NCBI GenBank assembly: GCA_003521845.1
Contig: DPHB01000008.1
Location: forward strand, 6,069 to 24,165
DNA: 18,097 nucleotides
Reading direction: 5' to 3'
DNA from: Oceanospirillaceae bacterium
Lineage (GTDB): Bacteria; Pseudomonadota; Gammaproteobacteria; Pseudomonadales; Balneatricaceae
Part shown: piece after piece, positions 6,623 through 13,237 of the stretch
How the letters are laid out: every line of letters begins with the position of its first letter
How positions within the stretch are numbered: the stretch's first letter is position 1
Position numbers and translations under genes: made by a program
The notes under the pieces: generated by a model
Seen by the model: the letters and a program-made list of their open reading frames with translations, nothing else
Told to the model about the DNA's origin: nothing
Database searches by the model: none

Positions 6623-7663
6623 TTAGGTTGCTTGTAGATGCGAAAAATTGGGTAGGACGTGGTTGGCCATGCGCTCCATGGCCGCCATGGCATCATCTTG
6701 GCTAGCACCGACGTTGATGTTGCAAATGAGTTCGTCTATACCTAGATTAGCATAGACTTCTAGCTTGCGGTTGATTTCATCGGCGGTGCCGATTAACACG
6801 TTTTCTGCAAGTTCAGCTTTGGTTTGGGTGCGGGGTAGGGCTTGTAAACAACCGTCCTTGACGATACCGGGGCCACCAAAGGCATTATCAAAACGCTTGA
6901 AGTAGTCATAGGCCAAGTTGAGTTTGGCGGCAGCATCGGCTTTGTCTTTAGCTACATAGCATAAGCGTAGTAGGGATAATTTTTGTTCAGATGGCTGGTT
7001 TAGCGTGTGGCTGTGTTCGGCCTTACCACGTTGGAAAGCGGCAATTTGATCTACCATCATTTGGTGGTTGCCCGCCAAGGCCGTTGTTTGCACATGATAA
7101 CCACTGCTCGCGGCTTGGTAGAGCTTTTCTGGCGCCATTACCGCTACCATAATGCGTGGCATGGGCTGGGTTAAGGGGCGTGGCATGATGGTGAGGGCTT
7201 CAAAGTTGTAATAGTCGCCTTGGTAACTGACCTCTTTTTCTGTTAATAGCCGCGTTAGTACATCCAATGACTCAGTGAAACGCGGTTGGGTTTCTGACAT
7301 GGGGATACACAGACGTTCTATCTCGTACGCAAAGGCACCTTTGCCCACACCCAAAACCAAGCGCCCATCCGTTAGTATATCTGCCATGGCTACTTCACCG
7401 GCGTAAGTGCGCATGTCGTGTATGGGTAGTATGGCGATGGAGGTGACAATATCGACCTTGCTGGTGTGCGCAGCAACCTTCACGGCAAAGGTTAACGGCG
7501 CTGGATTAAGGAGGATGTTAACTAGATGGTGTTCTGGAATAGACACGCTTGCATAGCCTGATTGATCGGCAAAAATAGCTTGTTGTAGCATGTCGTCAAA
7601 TAGCTGTTTACCACCGACTGACGGGTCTGGGAAATAGCTGGATAAAAAGTGATTAAATTCCAT
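6623..7663 (-). CDS. LLM-class flavin-dependent oxidoreductase
   Basis: A 346-residue luciferase-like (bacterial luciferase superfamily) oxidoreductase, a TIM-barrel enzyme that uses reduced FMN or F420-type cofactor. Family features are the early YASVSIPEHH (residues about 37-46), TSIAILPIHDMRTYAGEVAMAD (74-95) and GRLVLGVGKGAFAYE (100-114). Relatives include alkanal, limonene and long-chain alkane monooxygenases. Which substrate this one oxidises cannot be told, and no dedicated flavin reductase gene is in the window. It is the first gene of the operon with the tautomerase and hydrolase. The start at 7663 lacks a Shine-Dalgarno sequence: the leader immediately before ATG is built almost only of A and C (AACAACAAAAACAAC). 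The 224-base gap upstream is shared with the divergent EamA gene. Confidence 0.9.
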   Translation of the reverse strand: MEFNHFLSSYFPDPSVGGKQLFDDMLQQAIFADQSGYASVSIPEHHLVNILLNPAPLTFAVKVAAHTSKVDIVTSIAILPIHDMRTYAGEVAMADILTDGRLVLGVGKGAFAYEIERLCIPMSETQPRFTESLDVLTRLLTEKEVSYQGDYYNFEALTIMPRPLTQPMPRIMVAVMAPEKLYQAASSGYHVQTTALAGNHQMMVDQIAAFQRGKAEHSHTLNQPSEQKLSLLRLCYVAKDKADAAAKLNLAYDYFKRFDNAFGGPGIVKDGCLQALPRTQTKAELAENVLIGTADEINRKLEVYANLGIDELICNINVGASQDDAMAAMERMANHVLPNFSHLQAT

Positions 7664-7887
7664 GATGTTGTTTTTGTTGTTATTTCAGATACCGCGGATG
7701 CTAACCGAATATTTTGCACTAGGATAGTGTTATCTCATAAGCAAATTGATAGCACTAGAAAACAATTCTATGGGCAAAAAATCCTTATATTTCAGATTGT
7801 TTTTCTGGCTAGTGTGGAGAGCTTCGGTTACATTGCAGACTTGTACGCTGCCACCGTGGCAGATAGGTAAGTTGAAAAGGGGGCTTT

Positions 7888-8763
7888 ATGCACCAACAAC
7901 GCCCCCTGCTGGGCATAGTTTTGATGCTGGCAGCTATGGTGCTGGTACCTATTTTAGATATATTTGCTAAGTTGTTAAGTGAAGACTATAGCGTCATCCA
8001 AGTGACTTGGGCACGCTTTTTGTTTCACGCCCTAGGTTTGATTCTGCTCTTGTCGATCATGGGGCGGCGCTGGTGGAAATTGCCAAAAAAACCTTGGCAG
8101 CAGTTTTGGCGTAGTATGGCCCTGACTTTTACCACTTTGGCGTTTTTCCTGGCCATTGCTGACAACCCAATACCTACCGCTTTGGCGCTGTTGTTTGTGT
8201 CGCCTTTGGTGGTGGCGTTGATTGCCCCTATTTGGTTGGGTGAAAGCTTTGATATGCGGCGCATGGTGGCTGTGGTGATTGGCTTTATTGGTGTTTTGGT
8301 GGTGTTGCAACCAAATTCGGCCACTTTTCAGCCGAGTTTGCTGTGGGCCTTGGTGGCTGGCTTTGGTTATGCCATATATTTGATGGCGACGCGCAAATTA
8401 AGTAACGGTGGCGAGTCTTCTCTATCTACCTTGCTACATACGGCAGCCGGCGGCCTAGTGGTGTTGACTCCACTGATGATACCTAGCTGGACCATGCCCG
8501 ATGCCCAAGGTTTGGCGATGATGGCTGCTATGGGCTGCTTTGCTGCAGCCGGCCACTTTTTGATCATTAAAGCTTGCGAATATGCCTCGGCTTCACAGCT
8601 AAGTCCTTTCAACTACTTTGAAATAGTATCGGCAACACTGCTAAGCTATGTGTTATTCGATTTCTGGCCAGACCTGATGGTTTGGTCTGGACTGGTGATT
8701 ATTTCTGTAAGTGGGCTATATATTACCTTGCGCGAAATTAAAGAGCGCAAAGCCAAAAATTAA
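7888..8763 (+). CDS. EamA-family (DMT) permease
   Basis: A 291-residue inner-membrane protein with about ten membrane segments in two EamA repeats. Landmarks are FAKLLSEDYSVIQVTWARF (repeat 1, near residues 25-43), LLFVSPLVVALIAPIWLGE, and ASASQLSPFNYFEIVSA in repeat 2, which parallels APAGQLGPFTYVSVV of the permease at 4654. A strongly basic tail (REIKERKAKN) follows the last segment and should be cytoplasmic. The start is well supported by AAAAGGGGG just upstream of ATG 7888. The gene is divergent from the LLM operon across 224 bases and could share its regulation; a role in moving that pathway's substrate or product is inference only. Confidence 0.9.
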   Translation: MHQQRPLLGIVLMLAAMVLVPILDIFAKLLSEDYSVIQVTWARFLFHALGLILLLSIMGRRWWKLPKKPWQQFWRSMALTFTTLAFFLAIADNPIPTALALLFVSPLVVALIAPIWLGESFDMRRMVAVVIGFIGVLVVLQPNSATFQPSLLWALVAGFGYAIYLMATRKLSNGGESSLSTLLHTAAGGLVVLTPLMIPSWTMPDAQGLAMMAAMGCFAAAGHFLIIKACEYASASQLSPFNYFEIVSATLLSYVLFDFWPDLMVWSGLVIISVSGLYITLREIKERKAKN

Positions 8764-8767
8764 TAGT

Positions 8768-8847
8768 CTGGCACTTTGGGGGCTGACCCTTTAGGGTAAG
8801 GCAATGGCTCCACTCATGGGGCAGGCCCTCTGACCCCAAAGTGCCAG
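8768..8847. repeat. Eighty-base element with perfect 14-bp terminal inverted repeats
   Basis: CTGGCACTTTGGGG (8768-8781) is exactly mirrored by CCCCAAAGTGCCAG (8834-8847). The inside holds GCTGACCC and CTCTGACCCC, resembling the GGGGTCTGA units found downstream near 12660 and 12777. It begins 4 bases after the stop codon of the EamA gene and ends 31 bases before the next start. As RNA it would form a hairpin but has no T-tract. It looks like a second REP-like family and may protect or end the transcript. Confidence 0.75.
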
Positions 8848-8878
8848 GTGTGTTTACAATAGTACAAAGGGATTGATG

Positions 8879-9922
8879 ATGAGAGAGTGGAACAAGCGCG
8901 CGGTGAAGTTGATACAGGCTGATTTTCAGCGCTCGGCTGATACGCATTTGTTGAAGCTGGATGTGCCAGGTTATGCCGGGATTGATTTTTATCTGAAGGA
9001 CGAAAGCCGTCATCCTACGGGTAGTTTGAAGCATCGTTTGGCACGCTCATTGTTTTTGTATGCTTTGTGTAATGGCCGTATTAGTGAGCAGACGCCGGTG
9101 ATTGAAGCGTCGTCTGGTAGTACCGCGGTATCGGAAGCGTATTTTGCGCGTTTAATTGGGGTGGATTTCTATGCCGTGATGCCGAAATCTACTTCGGCGC
9201 AGAAGATTGCCTTGATTGAACGTTTTGGTGGGCAGTGCCATTTTGTTGATTGTGCTACCCAAATGCATGAGGCGGCTAAGCAGCTTGCTGTGGATAAGGG
9301 CGGGCTGTTTATGGATCAGTTTAAGTATGCCGAACGAGCAACGGATTGGCGTGGTAATAACAATATCGCCGAGAGTATCTTTAGTCAGATGCAAGCAGAA
9401 CCTCATCCGGTGCCTTATGCCGTGGTGATGTCGGCAGGTACCGGCGGTACTTCAGCGACTATTGGCCGATATATTCGTTACCAAGGCTATAACACCCAGT
9501 TGTGGGTGGTGGATCCCGAGAACTCGGCTTTTTATCCCGGCTATATGAATGGCGACATGAACCATAGTACAGGCATTAGCAGCCGCATAGAAGGCATAGG
9601 CCGACCCAGCGTGGAAGCGTCTTTTGTGCCGGGTGTTATCGACGATATGTTACAAGTGCCTGATGTGGCTAGTGTGGCTGCCATGCGTTGGTTGTATGAA
9701 CACACGGGGCACTTTGCTGGGCCTTCAACAGGTACTAACTTGTGGGGGCTGTTGCTGGTAGCAGACCAGATGCGCCAGCATGGTCACCGTGGTTCTGTGG
9801 TGTCTTTGATGTGCGATGCTGGTGAACGTTATCTAGATACTTATTACAACGATGCCTGGGTAGCTGAGCATATTGGTGATATTAGTGAGGCTAGGCAGCG
9901 TTTGGAAGACTGGCTGGTTTAG
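8879..9922 (+). CDS. PLP-dependent cysteine synthase-fold enzyme, probable L-cysteine desulfhydrase (Cds1-like)
   Basis: A fold-type II PLP enzyme of 347 residues. The PLP Lys is Lys51 in HPTGSLKHR; the substrate loop equivalent of TSGNTG reads ASSGSTA (77-83); and the glycine-rich phosphate-binding loop is SAGTGGTSA (185-193). The HPTGSLKHRLARSLF block and the replaced TSGNT loop set it apart from CysK/CysM and recall the Cds1-type cysteine desulfhydrases, which release sulfide, ammonia and pyruvate from cysteine. This assignment is from memory of the family and is not certain; a cysteine synthase or other beta-eliminating role is possible. Three in-frame starts occur (TTG 8873, ATG 8876, ATG 8879); AAAGGGA (8866-8872) favours 8879. 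It converges on metA, another sulfur amino acid gene, across a hairpin cluster. Confidence 0.85.
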   Translation: MREWNKRAVKLIQADFQRSADTHLLKLDVPGYAGIDFYLKDESRHPTGSLKHRLARSLFLYALCNGRISEQTPVIEASSGSTAVSEAYFARLIGVDFYAVMPKSTSAQKIALIERFGGQCHFVDCATQMHEAAKQLAVDKGGLFMDQFKYAERATDWRGNNNIAESIFSQMQAEPHPVPYAVVMSAGTGGTSATIGRYIRYQGYNTQLWVVDPENSAFYPGYMNGDMNHSTGISSRIEGIGRPSVEASFVPGVIDDMLQVPDVASVAAMRWLYEHTGHFAGPSTGTNLWGLLLVADQMRQHGHRGSVVSLMCDAGERYLDTYYNDAWVAEHIGDISEARQRLEDWLV

Positions 9923-9929
9923 CCTATAA

Positions 9930-9965
9930 GGGACAGGCACTTTTCTGCGAAAAGAAGCCAGTCCC
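9930..9965. repeat. REP-like palindrome, copy 3 (plus orientation)
   Basis: GGGACAGGCACTTTTC pairs with GAAAAGAAGCCAGTCCC around a two- to three-base loop. It starts 7 bases after the stop codon at 9922. The outer A-opposite-A mismatch is kept; at the inner site one A faces two A's. It is one of the short-loop members of the family. Confidence 0.88.
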
Positions 9966-9993
9966 CTGCGGCAGATTCAAAAACTTAATGCTA

Positions 9994-10043
9994 GGAGGCT
10001 GGCTCTTATTTGGCAGCGTAGCTGACAAAAAGTGCCTGTCCCC
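9994..10043. repeat. REP-like palindrome, copy 4 (minus orientation)
   Basis: The arms are GGCTGGCTCTTATTTG and CAAAAAGTGCCTGTCCCC around a loop with AGCGTAGCTG. The outermost left arm has drifted (AGGAGG in place of the usual GGGGA), so the stem base is weaker. It is inverted relative to the copies on both sides, an alternating layout as in BIMEs. Confidence 0.8.
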
Positions 10044-10082
10044 TTATTAAAGAGACTTGCACATAACTGGTGTGTGCTGAAA

Positions 10083-10097
10083 GGACAGGCGCTTCTT
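10083..10097. repeat. Partial REP-like arm
   Basis: GGACAGGCGCTTCTT matches the plus-type arm with one change (GCAC to GCGC) and has no partner arm before the next full copy. It is a broken or half copy inside the cluster between the desulfhydrase-like gene and metA. Confidence 0.6.
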
Positions 10098-10109
10098 TGC
10101 TGACTAAAA

Positions 10110-10146
10110 GGGACAGGCACTTTTCTTCGAAAAGAAGCCAGTCCCC
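10110..10146. repeat. REP-like palindrome, copy 5 (plus orientation)
   Basis: GGGACAGGCACTTTTC and GAAAAGAAGCCAGTCCCC form a nearly closed hairpin. It differs from copy 3 at only one loop base (TTCG here, CTGCG there), pointing to recent duplication. It ends 5 bases from the metA stop codon (10152), so it lies at the 3' end of the metA message. Confidence 0.88.
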
Positions 10147-10151
10147 GTGTG

Positions 10152-11081
10152 CTAGTCCTGCGTTGGCTGCATATCTGCCAAATCGTAAGGCGTAGCCTGG
10201 TATACGCAGTAGTTAAGCCAGTTACTAAAGAATAAATAGCCATGGCTGCGCCAGGTAGCGCGTGGTGTTTGCTGTGGGTCATCTTCTGGGAAGTAGTTCA
10301 CGGGAATATCAGGGTTTAAGCCAGCCGCTAGATCACGATGATATTCTTCGGCCAAGGTCATGGTTTGGTATTCAGGGTGCCCCGTTAGATAGACTTGGCG
10401 GCGGTCCCGGCTGGCCATGATGTACACGCCCACTTCATCAGATTCTGCCAATACCTCAAGGTCCGTATTCGATTGAATGTAATCTATGGGAAAATCGGCG
10501 TTGCGTGATGCAGGGGCTCTGAACTCGGCGTCAAAACCACGGGTTAAAGGCTCGTGGTCTTTACTAAGCTGGTGCGTATAAACGCCGGATAGTTTTTTAG
10601 CCCGTGTTTGCTTAGGCAGGTCGTACAGGGCTTTGAGGCCGGCTTGGGCTGCCCAGCATAGGAATAGGGTAGAGGTAACGTGGGTACGGGACCATTGGAT
10701 TACTTCTTCGACAGCCGGCCAATACACCACATCTTCAAAAGCAACTAAGCCTAAAGGTGCGCCGGTGATAATCAAGCCGTCGTAGTTATTACCTTGAATT
10801 TCATCAAAATCGCGATAGAAACTATTGAGATGCTCAACTGGCGTATTTTTGCTTTTTCTTTTATCAATGCGCAACAAAGTGATGTCCACCTGCAAAGAGG
10901 AGTTGGACAGTAGGCGCATGATTTGGTTTTCGGTTTCGATTTTCTTAGGCATCAGGTTGAGCAACACGACTTTTAACGGACGGATGTCCTGATGCAAGGC
11001 CCGTGTTTCTGTCATTACAAACACGTTTTCCTTTTGCAATACACTGGTAGCGGGTAAGGCGTCTGGAATACGGATAGGCAT
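10152..11081 (-). CDS. metA: Homoserine O-succinyltransferase
   Basis: This 309-residue cytoplasmic enzyme acylates L-homoserine, the first committed step of methionine synthesis. The catalytic set is complete and at the family's standard numbers: Cys142 in FLCWAAQAGL, His235 and Glu237 in GHPEYQ. Residue 111 is Gly (TGAPLG), which in characterised MetA proteins goes with succinyl-CoA, whereas Glu111 goes with acetyl-CoA; succinyl use is therefore predicted, not proven. The opening MPIRIPDALPA and the VLLNLMPKKIETE block are highly conserved. CAGGAA precedes ATG 11081 at good spacing. I see no convincing MetJ box or SAM riboswitch in the upstream bases. The gene ends in a cluster of REP-like hairpins and converges on the cysteine-enzyme gene. 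Confidence 0.97.
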   Translation of the reverse strand: MPIRIPDALPATSVLQKENVFVMTETRALHQDIRPLKVVLLNLMPKKIETENQIMRLLSNSSLQVDITLLRIDKRKSKNTPVEHLNSFYRDFDEIQGNNYDGLIITGAPLGLVAFEDVVYWPAVEEVIQWSRTHVTSTLFLCWAAQAGLKALYDLPKQTRAKKLSGVYTHQLSKDHEPLTRGFDAEFRAPASRNADFPIDYIQSNTDLEVLAESDEVGVYIMASRDRRQVYLTGHPEYQTMTLAEEYHRDLAAGLNPDIPVNYFPEDDPQQTPRATWRSHGYLFFSNWLNYCVYQATPYDLADMQPTQD

Positions 11082-11462
11082 GACTGGTTCCTGAAGAATT
11101 GCGTAACGTTAAAGGATACCCTGCCCCTTTAGGGGTGTCTATCTTAAAATCAATTACTTATGGCCAAAATATCTTGCTAATTATTAGCTTTGATCAAGGT
11201 AGGTGCTGTTGCTGGAAAAAGTGCTGCCAAAATTATACGAAATGCGACATCGGGGTTTGAACTTAGACGATGCATGCATATATACTGCGAGCCTGACTGC
11301 AGAATATCTGTGGGCTGTAGGTGTTTGTCTGTCTTATCCTTTTGTTATTCACGCGGATAGACAATGCGATAAACCTGCGTTTTACGTGCTGACTTTGCAC
11401 GATGGATGCTCGCCACTTATCGATGCCTAAATTAAAATTATAAATCCCGGAGGAATGGGTAA
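11082..11462. other. Divergent intergenic region between metA and the binding-protein gene
   Basis: This 381-base stretch separates two divergent genes. The metA side (11082 to about 11200) is AT-rich with a small CCCCTTTAGGGG palindrome near 11123. The right side holds a plausible promoter (11257-11286) for the binding-protein gene and a leader of about 170 bases. That leader has two modest hairpins: GTCTTATCC (11331) with GGATAGAC (11355), and CGTGC (11385) with GCACG (11397). A frame open from GTG 11203 to 11430 crosses the promoter and looks non-coding. I recognise no known riboswitch. Confidence 0.6.
11257..11286 (+). promoter_or_regulatory. Candidate sigma-70 promoter of the substrate-binding-protein gene
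   Basis: TTGAAC (11257-11262) and TATACT (11281-11286) are separated by 18 bases. The -10 box matches consensus in five of six positions and the -35 box in four. A start near 11293 would give a leader of about 170 bases before ATG 11463. The match is by eye only. Confidence 0.4.
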
Positions 11463-12650
11463 ATGCAAAAAACTTTTAAAAAGACTCTACTAGCTGCTGC
11501 CGCTGCAACACTACTATCTGGTGCTGTACAAGCCGAAGTTAAAGTAGGTGTAATCTTGGGCTTCACAGGTCCTATCGAATCTTTGACTCCTACTATGGCT
11601 GACTCTGCTGAGTTGGCCTTTGCCGAAGCTTCTGCCTCTGGCAAGCTACTAGGTGGTGAAACAATCACTGCTGTACGTGGTGACTCTACTTGTATCGATG
11701 CTGCTGCTGCGACGGCTGCTGCAGAGCGTCTAGTAAACTCCGATGGTGTTGTTGCTATCATGGGTGCTGACTGTTCTGGTGTAACTGGCGCAATCGCCAA
11801 GAACGTAGGCGCACCAAACGGTGTAGCTATGATCTCTCCATCGGCTACTTCTCCTGGTTTGTCTAACTTTGACGACAACGGCGTATTCTTCCGTACGGCT
11901 CCTTCTGACGCACGTCAGGGTGTGGTATTGGCGGAAGTTGTTAAGTCTCGTGGTATTGACACTGTTGCTGTAACTTACACCAACAATGACTATGGTAAGG
12001 GTTTGGCTGATGCCTTCTCCGCGGCATTCGGTGCCATCGGTGGTAGCATTACTATCGAAGCTGCACACGAAGACGGCAAGGCAGACTACTCTGCTGAAGT
12101 TGGTGCGCTATCTGCTTCTGGTGCTTCTGAACTAGTTGTACTTGGCTACGTTGACCAAGGTGGTCGCGGTATTATTCAGGCTTCTTTGGATTCTGGCGCA
12201 TTTGACCGCTTTATCCTTGCTGACGGCATGATCGGTGACTCTCTACTAACTGTAGACGGTGGCATTGAAGGTACTTTCGGTACTATGCCTGGTTCTGAGT
12301 CTGCTGGTGCCAAGATGTTTGCTGACGTAGCGGCTGCTGGTGGTATTGCCACGGGTCCATACGCTGCAGAATCTTACGACGCTGGTGCCATCATTGCTTT
12401 GGCTATGCAAGCAGCTGGTTCTGCTGACCGTGCTGGTATCGTGGCTAACATCGCAAACGTTGCTAACGCTCCTGGTGAAATCATCCTGCCTGGCGAAATC
12501 GCTAAGGGCTTGGAAATTTTGGCCAACGGCGGCCAGGTTAACTACGAAGGTGCTTCCAACGTAGAATTTGATGCCAATGGTGACCCTGCTGGTTCTTACA
12601 AGGAACTAGAAGTGAAAGGCGGCGCATTCGAAACTGCTAAAGTTCACTAA
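11463..12650 (+). CDS. Periplasmic substrate-binding protein of a branched-chain amino acid (HAAT) ABC importer
   Basis: The 395-residue product starts with a Sec signal peptide (basic MQKTFKK, Ala-rich core, cleavage expected after AVQA at residue 24). The mature protein is a Leu/Ile/Val-binding-protein-type periplasmic type I fold, opening EVKVGVILGFTGPIE and containing GADCSGVTGA, MISPSATSPGLS, TYTNNDYGKG and GYVDQGGRGI. Two Cys residues (in DSTCIDA and GADCSG) could form a disulfide. Ligands of such proteins range from branched-chain amino acids to other small polar compounds; the ligand is not certain here. A strong GGAGG precedes the ATG. Codons are strongly biased (GCT, GGT, TCT, GTA, CTA), as expected for an abundant protein. 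Its permease and ATPase partners are most likely livG-livF-livH-livM at 14156-18077. A terminator follows at 12704. Confidence 0.92.
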   Translation: MQKTFKKTLLAAAAATLLSGAVQAEVKVGVILGFTGPIESLTPTMADSAELAFAEASASGKLLGGETITAVRGDSTCIDAAAATAAAERLVNSDGVVAIMGADCSGVTGAIAKNVGAPNGVAMISPSATSPGLSNFDDNGVFFRTAPSDARQGVVLAEVVKSRGIDTVAVTYTNNDYGKGLADAFSAAFGAIGGSITIEAAHEDGKADYSAEVGALSASGASELVVLGYVDQGGRGIIQASLDSGAFDRFILADGMIGDSLLTVDGGIEGTFGTMPGSESAGAKMFADVAAAGGIATGPYAAESYDAGAIIALAMQAAGSADRAGIVANIANVANAPGEIILPGEIAKGLEILANGGQVNYEGASNVEFDANGDPAGSYKELEVKGGAFETAKVH

Positions 12651-12659
12651 TAAGTGATC

Positions 12660-12696
12660 GGGGTCTGAACCCTTTTTCTACTTGGGGTCTGACACC
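12660..12696. repeat. Two GGGGTCTGA units
   Basis: GGGGTCTGAACCC (12660-12672) and GGGGTCTGACACC (12684-12696) occur 24 bases apart just after the binding-protein stop codon. A third unit, GGGGTCCGACCCCA, is at 12777-12790. They are small interrupted palindromes of one short family, related to the inner parts of the element at 8768-8847. Confidence 0.6.
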
Positions 12697-12703
12697 AATT
12701 ATC

Positions 12704-12731
12704 AAAGCCTGGCTATATGCCGGGCTTTTTT
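12704..12731 (+). terminator. Rho-independent terminator after the binding-protein gene
   Basis: AAAGCCTGGC and GCCGGGCTTT form a 10-bp stem with one U-G wobble around the loop TATAT, followed by a run of six T (12726-12731). It lies 54 bases after the stop codon at 12650 and should insulate the highly expressed binding-protein gene from yjbQ-truC. Confidence 0.85.
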
Positions 12732-12742
12732 GTATCTGAGAT

Positions 12743-12772
12743 TTGACCACGGTAGAATGACGAATCTGTTAT
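12743..12772 (+). promoter_or_regulatory. Candidate sigma-70 promoter for yjbQ-truC
   Basis: TTGACC (12743-12748) and TGTTAT (12767-12772) are 18 bases apart, matching consensus in five and four positions. It lies just after the terminator, and the expected start falls at the GGGGTCCGACCCC palindrome (12777-12790), which could overlap an operator. By-eye call. Confidence 0.33.
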
Positions 12773-12776
12773 TAGC

Positions 12777-12790
12777 GGGGTCCGACCCCA
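12777..12790. repeat. GGGGTCCGACCCCA palindrome
   Basis: Third unit of the GGGGTCTGA-type family: GGGGTC and GACCCC are exact complements around a two-base centre. It is placed between the candidate promoter (12743-12772) and the yjbQ start, 25 bases before the ATG. Confidence 0.55.
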
Positions 12791-12814
12791 GATATCCCTA
12801 ACTTTGACAATATT

Positions 12815-13237
12815 ATGATCTGGCAACAACGCACTATTCAGCTTCCTTCCAAGAAACGCGGTTTTCATCTAGTCACTGATGTTATCGACAAGGCTTTGTC
12901 GACCATGGATTTTGTCAGTGTCGGCCAGCTAAACCTATTCCTCCAACACACCTCGGCTTCATTAACCTTAAACGAAAACGCTGACCCTAGTGTGCGTCGT
13001 GACATGGAAGATCACTTCTTGCGTACGGTGCCAGAGTCTCACAGCTTGTATGAGCACAATTACGAAGGTTTGGATGATATGCCAGCCCATATCAAAAGTA
13101 GCCTGTTAGGGGCTGGTTTAAGCGTTCCAGTGGCTAATGGACGTATGCTACTGGGTACATGGCAAGGCATCTATTTAGGTGAACATCGCGATCACGGTGG
13201 TAGCCGCACGGTTATCGTCACTTTGCAGGGCCAGTAG
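12815..13237 (+). CDS. yjbQ: YjbQ family protein (UPF0047, secondary thiamine-phosphate synthase type)
   Basis: A 140-residue single-domain protein that covers the whole UPF0047/YjbQ family length. Hallmarks are LQHTSASLTLNENADPSV (about residues 43-60) and the C-terminal GTWQGIYLGEHRDHGG (about 113-128), which holds the conserved Glu, Arg, Asp and His of the trimer's putative active site. Some family members can complement loss of thiamine phosphate synthase weakly, but the true physiological role is unsettled. There is no clear Shine-Dalgarno sequence before ATG 12815. The stop codon is directly followed by the truC ATG with no gap, so the pair is translationally coupled. Confidence 0.93.
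   Translation: MIWQQRTIQLPSKKRGFHLVTDVIDKALSTMDFVSVGQLNLFLQHTSASLTLNENADPSVRRDMEDHFLRTVPESHSLYEHNYEGLDDMPAHIKSSLLGAGLSVPVANGRMLLGTWQGIYLGEHRDHGGSRTVIVTLQGQ

Noticed and set aside
11130..11150. Possible MetJ box upstream of metA
   Set aside because: Only one poor AGATAGAC match, without the tandem 8-mer array that MetJ needs.
11203..11430. 75-residue frame with GTG start upstream of the binding-protein gene
   Set aside because: It runs through the candidate promoter at 11257-11286, has no recognisable protein pattern, and its GTG is too close to the AAGGTAG upstream. A real small gene is not excluded but not supported.
11730..12068. 112-residue frame antisense to the binding-protein gene
   Set aside because: Codon-bias shadow of a highly biased gene; no motif or ribosome site.
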